Both the position numbers and the translations under genes were made by a program. From JBEIGE01 sp040382055 (GTDB taxonomy: Bacteria; Pseudomonadota; Gammaproteobacteria; Burkholderiales; Burkholderiaceae_C), in NCBI GenBank assembly GCA_040382055.1, contig JBEIGE010000042.1, positions 1 to 16,872 on the forward strand: a stretch of DNA of 16,872 bases. Reading direction: 5' to 3'. The notes under the pieces are model-generated. The model made no database searches. It was not told the origin of the DNA and worked only from the letters and a program-made list of their open reading frames with translations. This document shows positions 6,469 through 13,767 of the stretch, piece by piece; the first letter of the stretch is position 1, and each line of letters starts with the position of its first letter.

Positions 6469-8227
6469 TCACCTTGTCGGGATGACCGGCAACATGAAAT
6501 AGCTTGCCTGATTAGCACCCGTGTGTACCGTCACAGCGGCAGAGAATATGGCTTCAGGTCGATCGGAAGGCTCATCATGGATAAATGGCCCGCATCCCTT
6601 CATGGGATTTTTCATGTTCGAAAGCGTCGCCGCGGGTCCGTCCCATTCATAGTCTTTACCCAGAATGGTCAAGGCAATCTGATGTCCTTTTGGAATCACT
6701 ATTGAGGTGGGCCAAACTTCGATATCAAGTTCATACACCTGACCAGGGGTCAAGGGTTGTTTCTCATCATGTGTGTGGTAGGGACGGTAGGGCTCACTCA
6801 ATCTGGCATCGAGCTTGCGATGCGAGGCGCGCAACCAGCCCTGTCCAACGGGCGTGTGGGGATCCAGCGCACCCTGGAAAACCACTTCGCGTCCTTGAGG
6901 ATCCAGCACGCGAAACACGACAAAAAAGTCCGCATCGCTGGAAGCCGAACTCACAAAGAGTTTCAAGGCAGAGGGGCCCGTAATTTCACAATCAGACTGA
7001 AGCGCCGGCGTGGTGAATGTCAACCCGTTTTTCATCGGCAGATAGGTGACACTTGCACTATCCTGTGGCACATGCTGCGAGAGTTGCTGATCCTGAGCAT
7101 TGAGATAGAACCGGGTCCATTGTGTTCGGGCAATAGGCCACTCGTTCTCTTGGCGCAATTCAAAGCGGTCGATATGCCTGACCTGAAGTTGAACCTTTGG
7201 TTGTTGGCTCTCCCATCCGTTTTCAACGCCTCGTAAATAAAAGTCGAAGAACTTTTTTTTGTAAAGCGACACCGTAGTCTGTGTAGTAGCCCGCCCAATG
7301 CGCGCCACCATGCATTTCCAACCACTTATGTTTGGAACCTGCACGAACATATCCTTCAACATTACCCCGGTTGTGCAGACCATGCCCACCCCAGTTACCG
7401 CATGAGAGCAACGGCGTTTCAATATTTTCGAGAATAGGTGTTCTTTGGGCGTAATAGACATCGTCCAGATTGTGTTCACAGAGGTCAGACCACATCGGGA
7501 CCCGCCTTGAAGCCAGTTCGGTCTCATCCAGGGTATGAGGGCCACAGACAAGTTCTCCAGTCACTTTGCTGACAGGTCCTCTCTCGCCAACACCATGCTG
7601 TACTTTTCGGACCTGCATGTCCTGCCAATGTTTCACAAAGGTACACAAAATACCGCCATGGTGTGTGGAGTCCCGATAGCGGTCTGCATATCCTTCCCAC
7701 ACACAAATAGCGGCCAAATGAGGAGGCTTGAGTGCAGCGACACGCCATTGATTACTGGCGTAATACGAAATCCCGGACAAACCAATCTTTCCATTACTCC
7801 ATGTCTGGGATGCGGCCCATTCAATGCAATCGTATAAATCGCGGGTTTCGCGAATCGAATGATGATCTATCACACCGGGTGATTGACCCGCTCCACGTGA
7901 ATCAACACGGACACACACATAGCCGTCAGGCACCCATTTTTCCGGGTCTGCGACCTCCCAGTTCTGGTACAGGTTACTGGATCCCTGTGCAGTGTCCGGA
8001 TGGTCCTCGACCATTTTGTTCCAGGCAGTTGGGTATCCCTCCTGGAATGAAAGGCCTTTGCCATAAGGACCATAACTCAGTAACACGGCATAGCGACCAG
8101 CCTCTACAGGTCTAAAGATATCAGCGCGCAAGACCAGTCCATCGTCCATGATGATGGGAACATCCCAATCGATGCGCATGCCATCTCTGATCTCTGATTT
8201 CCAGTCATTGGGGTGGGGGGCGTTCAT
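6469..8227 (-). pseudogene. CocE/NonD-type (peptidase S15-like) hydrolase, split by a +1 frameshift
   Basis: The first frame (8227 to about 7253) gives the alpha/beta-hydrolase part: RVDSRGAGQS, nucleophile elbow GISYYA (Ser154), SCGNWGGHG, and HGGAHW (His310). It then runs off into VLRLLFTRR and stops at 7223. The next frame resumes at once with FFDFYLRGVENGW and continues to 6469 with the S15 C-terminal jelly-roll domain (PSALKLFVSS, LDPQGREVVFQG, YELDIEVWPTS). Joined, the protein would be about 585 residues, normal for the family. The shift lies in a run of eight A (T at 7253-7260); seven would keep the frame. It could be a true mutation, slippage-dependent expression or a sequencing error. 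The start is 12 bp after the Bug gene. Relatives hydrolyse esters or amides. Confidence 0.85.
7253..7260 (-). repeat. A8 homopolymer at the frameshift point
   Basis: Eight consecutive T on the plus strand (A8 in the sense strand) follow the codon CAA and precede GTTCTTCGAC. Seven A would join the two conserved halves of the hydrolase without loss of any codon. Runs of this length are prone to replication and transcriptional slippage and to base-calling error. Confidence 0.8.
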
Positions 8228-8239
8228 ATTGAATGTGTC

Positions 8240-9229
8240 CTATTGCGGTTGATAACCAATGGTCTTGACAATGTTCCCGTATTTTTCTTGATCCTCTTTG
8301 AGTACCCGCTCGAAATACTGCGGCGATTCATTCACAACGGTAAGCCCCAATCCATTGAGCCGTTCAGTAATTACTTTGTCGGATAGGGCAATGTTGATCG
8401 ATTTGTTCAATTTCTCAATCACGGCTGTGGGAGTTCCGGCAGGGGCCACATAACCGAACCAACCCAATGCACTGAACCCCGGCACAACATCTTGAGCAAT
8501 TTGTGCATCAGGCCAATCAGCCACGCGATTAGGAGAGCTGATAGCGATCAATCGCAATTTTCCCGCCTTGATGTGCGGAGCGAATGGCGCCATGCCCAGA
8601 ATCCCTGCTTGCACCTGACCGCTCAGGACATCGTTGGTCACCTGGACGCTACCTTTGTAGGGAATATGCAAATAGGTAAACCCTGCTTTTATACGCAAAT
8701 CCTCGAAGGTCAGGTGAGGATAGCCACCCTCCCCGTTAGTCGCCACCGACAATCTCCCCGGGTTCGATTTGGCGTAATCGATCATTTCGCGCAAATTTCT
8801 AAAAGGCGCATCCATGTTGGCCACGATGGCCTGATAGTTGGTGGTTGTCAGGGAGATCGGCGCGAAGCTTTTCAATCCATCGTATGGAACTTTTTTGAAG
8901 GTGTGCGGTATGACGACCAGATTACCCGCCTGACCAACTCCAATGGTGTGGCCATCTGGTAGGGCTTTGGCCAACACAGACAACCCGACCTGTCCACTTC
9001 CACCCGGAATATTTTCAACAATCACAGGTTGACCCAACATCTCGGTCAACTTGGGGCTGATCATGCGGGCGGTCAAATCAATTGAATCACCTGGTGGAAA
9101 CGGAATGATGATTTTTATGGGTTTGTTCGGCCAGGAAGTTTGCGCCATCACGGAAAAAGGGCTCAGTGCACAAATGGATAACATGAACACGAAACACGAA
9201 CCCACCATTCGCTTGTACGCGTAAAACAT
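8240..9229 (-). CDS. Bug/TctC-family periplasmic substrate-binding protein
   Basis: The 329-residue protein begins with a signal peptide (MFYAYKRMVGSCFVFM..., cleavage near SVMA-Q). It then has the Bug family layout: WPNKPIKIIIPFPPGDSIDL, ENIPGGSGQVGL, ATNGEGGYPHL and HIPYKGSVQ. Such proteins bind carboxylates or related small organics in the periplasm and usually serve tripartite tricarboxylate transporters, but many are orphans; no TctA/TctB genes are in the window. ATG 9229 is supported by TCTGGAG with 7-nt spacing. It heads the leftward set hydrolase then reductase, and a perfect 15-bp palindrome lies 23-37 nt upstream. It is homologous to the divergent Bug protein at 9679, with which it shares the ATNGEGG and PYKGS segments. 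Confidence 0.92.
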   Translation of the reverse strand: MFYAYKRMVGSCFVFMLSICALSPFSVMAQTSWPNKPIKIIIPFPPGDSIDLTARMISPKLTEMLGQPVIVENIPGGSGQVGLSVLAKALPDGHTIGVGQAGNLVVIPHTFKKVPYDGLKSFAPISLTTTNYQAIVANMDAPFRNLREMIDYAKSNPGRLSVATNGEGGYPHLTFEDLRIKAGFTYLHIPYKGSVQVTNDVLSGQVQAGILGMAPFAPHIKAGKLRLIAISSPNRVADWPDAQIAQDVVPGFSALGWFGYVAPAGTPTAVIEKLNKSINIALSDKVITERLNGLGLTVVNESPQYFERVLKEDQEKYGNIVKTIGYQPQ

Positions 9230-9251
9230 ACCGATACTCCAGAGTAGTAGT

Positions 9252-9266
9252 TGTTAATTTTTAACA
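9252..9266. promoter_or_regulatory. Candidate operator, perfect 15-bp palindrome
   Basis: TGTTAA-TTT-TTAACA is an inverted repeat with perfect 6-bp arms and a 3-bp centre, lying 23-37 nt before the Bug gene start at 9229. Size and AT-rich symmetry suit a dimeric repressor such as GntR or IclR types. No matching regulator is encoded in the window, so the binding protein is unknown. Confidence 0.4.
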
Positions 9267-9565
9267 TGAGACCCCGGAAATAGCCATCGCGGAATTACCC
9301 TAACATGCTTGGAATGCAGCCGCCAACACCCAAGGGACGTTCAGTACCGACCGTCCTTGCAACGCATGGGCGTGGACACGGAACAAGCAGTGAATGTTGG
9401 TGGATTTTCTGCGGGACAGCGGAATTTCTTGGTCTTCCACCGAAACGCAGCTTTCCGCCTGACACGGCTTTCTGAGAAGGTAAGGGTCATGCAGAGGGCA
9501 CACACAAAGCCCCGTTGCGCGGCAATTTGTTCCGTACGGACGCGATACTCTCTGGCAAACATGTT

Positions 9566-9594
9566 TTGACAGCGGCTGCTCATTTTCTTAGTGT
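9566..9594 (+). promoter_or_regulatory. Candidate sigma-70 promoter for the rightward Bug-hydrolase operon
   Basis: A perfect TTGACA (9566-9571) is followed 17 bp later by TAGTGT (9589-9594), a poor match to the -10 consensus at three of six positions. It lies about 85 nt before the ATG at 9679. The -35 element is convincing, the -10 is weak, so the site may need an activator or be fortuitous. Confidence 0.35.
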
Positions 9595-9678
9595 TAAAGT
9601 GCTTTGATAAAAGTTTTCTGACTTGATTTGCCGGCACCGGTGTATCAGTTCGTCATCTGTGTTCATCAAGGAAGTCTT

Positions 9679-10653
9679 ATGAAGAATTGGCTTAAAGCTG
9701 CCGCCGCTGCGGCCTTGTTGGGATTGGTTGGGCCGCTGGCCCTGTTTTCTGCCCATGCGCAGACGTTCACCAAACCCATTCGAGTGATCGTCCCCTACCC
9801 GGCTGGTGATTTGGCCGACACCATTGGGCGGCTGTTGGCGCCGGGGTTGCAAGAACTTCTGGGCCAGCCCGTGGTGCTGGACAACAAACCCGGTGCATCC
9901 GGTTTGCTCGGACTTCAAAGCGCGTTGCAAGGACCCAACGATGGTCATACTTTTGTGATCGGGCAAATGGGTAGCATGGCCGTAGCGCCGATCTCCAACA
10001 AGCAGCCGATTGACGTGAGAAACGAATTTGTGCCGGTGGCCATGGCATATTCAAACTATATGCTGTTAGTGGTCAACCCGGCCCTGGGGGTCAAGAGCAT
10101 TCCCGAGTTGGTTGCTTATTCCAAGGCCAATCCCGGTAAGCTCAGCCTGGCCACCAACGGCGAAGGAGGGTTTCCGCATTTGGCGATGGAGCTATTGAAA
10201 GAGCGGGTCGGGCTGAGCTTCATCCACGTTCCCTACAAAGGTAGCGGCCAGCCCTTGACAGACACCATCAGTGGCCAGGTCAGCATGACGATTGCCGGCT
10301 TTTCCAGCGTTTACCCGCAAGTGCAGGGCGCACGCTTGGTGCCACTTGGGGTAACCGGCAGAGCGCGCAACAAGGATGCGCCGGATATTCCCACTTTCGG
10401 CGAGAGCGTGCCTGGCTATGAAGCACTTGGCTGGTTTGGATTTTTTGCCCGTAAGGACACGTCTCCGGCCAATGTGACCGCCTTCAACAACGCGGTCAAC
10501 GCTGTACTTGTCCGGCCCGAGATCAACCAAAAAGCGCAAGGCCTGGGTCTGGACACTATTTCTGGTACTCCGGCCACCTTGGGCACAGCCTGGCGCACGG
10601 ACTTTGACAAGTGGGGCGGCCTGTTGCGAAAGCTCAACCTTGACGCCAAGTAA
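9679..10653 (+). CDS. Bug/TctC-family periplasmic substrate-binding protein
   Basis: From ATG 9679, preceded by AAGGAAG at good spacing, the product has 324 residues. An in-frame ATG lies 51 nt upstream but would bury the signal peptide, so I reject it. The signal MKNWLKAAAAAALLGL ends near SAHA-Q. The mature part shows IRVIVPYPAGDLADT, DNKPGASGLLG, ATNGEGGFPHL and HVPYKGSGQ, typical of Bug solute receptors. It leads a rightward operon with two alpha/beta hydrolases (18 bp and then 4 bp gaps), so the captured compound is probably their substrate or its precursor. The ligand cannot be read from sequence, and no cognate membrane subunits are nearby. Confidence 0.92.
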   Translation: MKNWLKAAAAAALLGLVGPLALFSAHAQTFTKPIRVIVPYPAGDLADTIGRLLAPGLQELLGQPVVLDNKPGASGLLGLQSALQGPNDGHTFVIGQMGSMAVAPISNKQPIDVRNEFVPVAMAYSNYMLLVVNPALGVKSIPELVAYSKANPGKLSLATNGEGGFPHLAMELLKERVGLSFIHVPYKGSGQPLTDTISGQVSMTIAGFSSVYPQVQGARLVPLGVTGRARNKDAPDIPTFGESVPGYEALGWFGFFARKDTSPANVTAFNNAVNAVLVRPEINQKAQGLGLDTISGTPATLGTAWRTDFDKWGGLLRKLNLDAK

Positions 10654-10671
10654 ATAACAAGAAAGACCTGC

Positions 10672-11856
10672 ATGAACATCAAACCACCGAGTTACGAGCC
10701 CTTTGGCTGGCACCACTGGCACAACGATTTTTGGATGTCCTACCAGTTCCGCCGCGGACTGGGCGAAACGCAAGAGGGAGGCGGCGCCGTCAGCGAGGTG
10801 TTCCAAGCCGGCAGCAAGATCATTGCCAACGACTTTGAGAGTTGGCACAAGGAATGGACGCACATTGCCGAGCGCAATGACCGGCGCGGCGACGAGGAAA
10901 TGGCCCTAGACCACGTGCGCAGTGCCATGAACTGCTGGCTACGCGCAGCCAATTATTTTCGAGAAGCGGAGTTCTGGCTGAAGGCTGAAGATCCGCGTCG
11001 TCTGGCGACATTTGACCGCTGCGAAAAAGCTTCGCACAAGTTTCTGGCGCAGCTCACGCCAAGGGGGGAAGTGGTCGATATTCCATACGAGCCTGGCAAG
11101 CCCCTCCCGGCTTACTTCATCCGCTCACCAAACGGTGGGGCCAGGCAACCGGTGCTCATATCTGTCGGCGGACTGGACTCTTTCAAGGACGAGTTGTGGT
11201 TCATGACCGCGCGCGGCGCGCTGCAACGCGGCCTGTCGGTCTTGCTGGTCGATGGACCGGGACAGGGCGGCGCACTGCGACGACATGGACTGGTAACACG
11301 CTACGACTACGAGGTACCGATTGGCAAATGCATCGACTGGCTGGAGCAGCGCAGCGACGTGGACACCTCTCGCATTGCCATGAGCGGCTCCAGCCTGGGC
11401 GGCTATTACGCAGCGCGGGCCGGTGCCAAGGAGCCGCGCCTGGCGGCCTGCATTTCTCACGGGGCGATCTGGGACATTCACGAGCGCTGGAAATCGCGCG
11501 ACGAAAACCACGGCCTGGCCGGACACATCAAGTGGGTGTTCGGTGCCAAGACCATGGCCGAGGCAACCGAGATTGCGCGGCCCTTCACATTGGACGGCGT
11601 TCTAGAAAACATGAAATGCCCTTACCTCATCATCCACGGCGGGCACGACGTGCTGGGCGTGGAGTCGGTCAAGCAGGTCTACGACTACGCCAAGCGGCAC
11701 GGCATAAACGCCACGCTGCGCCTGACCAGCGAAGAAGAAACCGGGGCCGAGCATTGTCAGCACGACAACCCGACGCTGGGTCAGGAGCTGATGATTGACT
11801 GGCTGGCCGACGTCTTCAAGATCGACCAGAAACAACTTTCCTTTTTTGCAGGGTAA
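10672..11856 (+). CDS. Alpha/beta hydrolase similar to 2,6-dihydroxypseudooxynicotine hydrolase (paralog 1)
   Basis: The 394-residue protein has a helical N-terminal region (about 1-130, Trp- and His-rich start) followed by the hydrolase core. VDGPGQGG (193-200) precedes the elbow GSSLGGYYA with Ser241. Asp326 (GGHD) and His361 (AEHCQHD) are the likely acid and base. The long helical N-terminal part and the DGPGQG and SEHC-like motifs are shared with 2,6-dihydroxypseudooxynicotine hydrolase, a C-C bond hydrolase of nicotine catabolism, and with fungal Ayg1-type polyketide hydrolases. Similarity to the class does not fix the substrate. There is no signal peptide, so it is cytoplasmic. It is followed after 4 bp by a paralog. 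Confidence 0.82.
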   Translation: MNIKPPSYEPFGWHHWHNDFWMSYQFRRGLGETQEGGGAVSEVFQAGSKIIANDFESWHKEWTHIAERNDRRGDEEMALDHVRSAMNCWLRAANYFREAEFWLKAEDPRRLATFDRCEKASHKFLAQLTPRGEVVDIPYEPGKPLPAYFIRSPNGGARQPVLISVGGLDSFKDELWFMTARGALQRGLSVLLVDGPGQGGALRRHGLVTRYDYEVPIGKCIDWLEQRSDVDTSRIAMSGSSLGGYYAARAGAKEPRLAACISHGAIWDIHERWKSRDENHGLAGHIKWVFGAKTMAEATEIARPFTLDGVLENMKCPYLIIHGGHDVLGVESVKQVYDYAKRHGINATLRLTSEEETGAEHCQHDNPTLGQELMIDWLADVFKIDQKQLSFFAG

Positions 11857-11860
11857 TTCG

Positions 11861-13003
11861 ATGAGCCATTGGTTTGAATATTTCCCGACCAACCACATGT
11901 GGTCGCAGGGCATGATGTTTGGCATCGAGATGGCAGGCTGGGGCGCTGCTTCGATCAGCGAGATCGACCAAATCGGTCAAAAGCTGCGCGGCCACGAGGG
12001 CGACAATGAGTTGTGGTGGGCCGAGTGGAACGCCATGGCCAAGCGCATTGAAGGCTTTGGTGATGACGAAGAGGCCAAAGGCCATCGCCTGACTTCGGGC
12101 GCGTACTATTTGCGTGCGGCCATTTACTACTTCTGCGGTGAACGCTTCTTGCCGCCTTCAGATCGCAAGTGGGACACCTATCGCAGCTGTCTGCGCTGTT
12201 TTGAAAAAGGCACCGAGCGACGGTTTCCGCAAATCGAGCGCGTAGAAGTGCCTTACGAGGACACCACCCTGCCCGCCTGGCTGCTTAAGGCCGAAGTACA
12301 GGGGCCAGCCCCAGCGGTCGTCATGTTCGACGGCTTGGACAACGCCAAGGAAATGAGTGTCTTGTTTGGCGGCGTGGAGATCGCCAAGCGCGGCATCCAT
12401 GTGCTGGCCATCGACGGCCCCGGCCAGGGCGAGGCGCTGCGCCTGCAAGGCATTGCCAGCCGATACGATTATGAAGTACCGGCTGGCGCCGCCTACGACT
12501 GGCTGGCCACTCGCCCCGAGATGGACATGAAGCGCGTTGCCGTCATGGGCTTTTCGATGGGCGGCTATTACGCACCACGCGCAGCGGCAATGGACCAGCG
12601 CTTTGCCGCTTGCGTGGCCTGGGGCGGCCACTTCGACTACCACGAGTCCTGGGTACGCCGGCGCAAGATCATGGAAACCGGCGGCTCCAAACTCTCGGCG
12701 CCCGGCTTTCAGCTGCCATGGGTGCTGGGCATGCCGGACATCGACGCTTGCATGAAAAAGCTGGAGAACTACCGGCTCACCGGCATCGCCGAAAAAATGA
12801 CCTGCCCGTTTTTCTGCCTGCATGGCGAGAACGACACAATTGTGCAACTCGACTTTGCACAGCGGCTCTACGAAGCCGTGGGTTCCAAGAACAAGACGCT
12901 GCGCGTACTAAGCGCCTACGAGGGCGGCAGCGAGCACTGCCAGGAAGATAATCGCCAAGTCGGCGCCAACATCATTGCCGACTGGCTCATGGACAACCTC
13001 TAA
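11861..13003 (+). CDS. Alpha/beta hydrolase, tandem paralog of the preceding gene (paralog 2)
   Basis: Starting at ATG 11861 the protein has 380 residues; an upstream in-frame ATG at 11795 lies inside the previous gene and adds a tail unlike the family. Architecture mirrors paralog 1: N-terminal helical region, IDGPGQGEALR (about 184-194), YDYEVP, elbow GFSMGGYYA (Ser232), Asp325 in HGEND and His359 in SEHCQED. A weak GGG lies 8 nt before the start, and the 4-bp gap implies coupling. Divergence from paralog 1 is large apart from the motifs, so this is an old duplication and probably a second specificity or a hetero-oligomeric partner. The product is cytoplasmic, the last gene of the Bug operon. 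Confidence 0.82.
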   Translation: MSHWFEYFPTNHMWSQGMMFGIEMAGWGAASISEIDQIGQKLRGHEGDNELWWAEWNAMAKRIEGFGDDEEAKGHRLTSGAYYLRAAIYYFCGERFLPPSDRKWDTYRSCLRCFEKGTERRFPQIERVEVPYEDTTLPAWLLKAEVQGPAPAVVMFDGLDNAKEMSVLFGGVEIAKRGIHVLAIDGPGQGEALRLQGIASRYDYEVPAGAAYDWLATRPEMDMKRVAVMGFSMGGYYAPRAAAMDQRFAACVAWGGHFDYHESWVRRRKIMETGGSKLSAPGFQLPWVLGMPDIDACMKKLENYRLTGIAEKMTCPFFCLHGENDTIVQLDFAQRLYEAVGSKNKTLRVLSAYEGGSEHCQEDNRQVGANIIADWLMDNL

Positions 13004-13234
13004 TTCAGCAGGTCTCGGGCGGTGCGCCGGCACGTGAAAGTTAGTCGCGTCTGCGCCAAAAACGCCCATGACAGGATGAGCGGAGTCAGAAGCAACTCCA
13101 CGAACCGCAGGGGACGTAGTATTAGCAAGCCGATAAGTTGCAGTCGTCTGATTTTCAGATACTGGGAGGTGCGGACAATTACGTCGGCCTGAGCCCGGCA
13201 ATTGCTCTGCGACCGACGTGGTGCATGTCCAAGG

Positions 13235-13690
13235 TCATGGTGGTGTCTCCAGATCTTCTGGCTTATGCGGCCAGCGGCTGTGAATGGCCTTCTCGAGCGG
13301 GCCGCCCAAGATCAAAACCACGAAGCTCAGGCCGGTGGCTACCAGCGCCAGCACCCAATAGCCAAGCCCGCAGGTCACGCCCAGCGCCGCTGTGAGCCAG
13401 ATTGATGCCGCAGTCGTCAAGCCGTGAATGCGGTCTGAGGTCGAATTCTTGACAATGACCCCGGCACCAAGAAAGCCAATGCCCGTGACAATGCCTTGGA
13501 CGGCTCGCGTGGCATCCCCATTGCCGCCCACGAGCTCAGCCGTACTAACAATCAAAGCCGAACCCAGGCCCACCAGCCCCATGGTGCGCACACCCGTCGG
13601 TTTGCCGTGCAGGTCGCGGTTCAAGCCGATGAAGCCGCCAACGATCGTGGCGGCAACAAGGCGCAAAGCAATCTCAAATACCTGATCCAT
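13235..13690 (-). CDS. MgtC/SapB-family inner-membrane protein
   Basis: The 151-residue protein is almost wholly hydrophobic, with four to five predicted membrane segments. It carries the family signature: VGGFIGLNRDLHGKPTGVRT near the start, then VTGIGFLGAGVIVKN and GLTTAASIWLTAALG. The short version ends soon after the last helix (PLEKAIHSRWPHKPED), so it lacks the C-terminal cytoplasmic ACT-like domain of MgtC proper. MgtC relatives modulate ATP synthase, magnesium stress and acid growth in pathogens; in environmental bacteria the role is unclear. It stands alone: convergent with the hydrolase operon on the left, and 77 bp downstream of glpD on the right. Confidence 0.88.
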   Translation of the reverse strand: MDQVFEIALRLVAATIVGGFIGLNRDLHGKPTGVRTMGLVGLGSALIVSTAELVGGNGDATRAVQGIVTGIGFLGAGVIVKNSTSDRIHGLTTAASIWLTAALGVTCGLGYWVLALVATGLSFVVLILGGPLEKAIHSRWPHKPEDLETPP

Positions 13691-13767
13691 GAGACCGATA
13701 CTAGTCCCTTCGGCTTGGCCTTGTTATCACCGTATGCACGGTGGGATGTCAATACGGTCAGTTTTTT

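Larger units (their letters stand above)
9230..9678. other. Divergent intergenic spacer, no gene recognised
   Basis: This spacer separates the two divergent Bug genes. Both strands contain open frames of 67-98 codons, but none has a recognisable domain or a convincing ribosome binding site, and their Cys- and Arg-rich composition looks non-coding. What I can point to is a palindrome near the leftward start (9252-9266) and a TTGACA promoter element (9566-9571) facing right. A regulator gene, usual between such divergent sets, is absent. Confidence 0.6.

Noticed and set aside
9300..9637. Two overlapping minus-strand frames (67 and 98 codons) in the Bug intergenic spacer
   Set aside because: No ribosome binding site, no family resemblance, and the Cys/Arg-rich composition looks non-coding; a decayed regulator cannot be shown.
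10192..10863. 223-codon minus-strand frame opposite the second Bug gene
   Set aside because: Shadow of GC-rich coding DNA; it crosses the Bug/hydrolase junction and shows no motif.
12158..12847. 229-codon minus-strand frame opposite hydrolase paralog 2
   Set aside because: Antisense shadow of a well-supported gene, with Ala/His/Gly-rich composition typical of such shadows.
13004..13234. Open minus-strand frame in the spacer between hydrolase paralog 2 and mgtC
   Set aside because: The frame mostly overlaps the end of the hydrolase gene in antisense and has no recognisable product; treated as non-coding.
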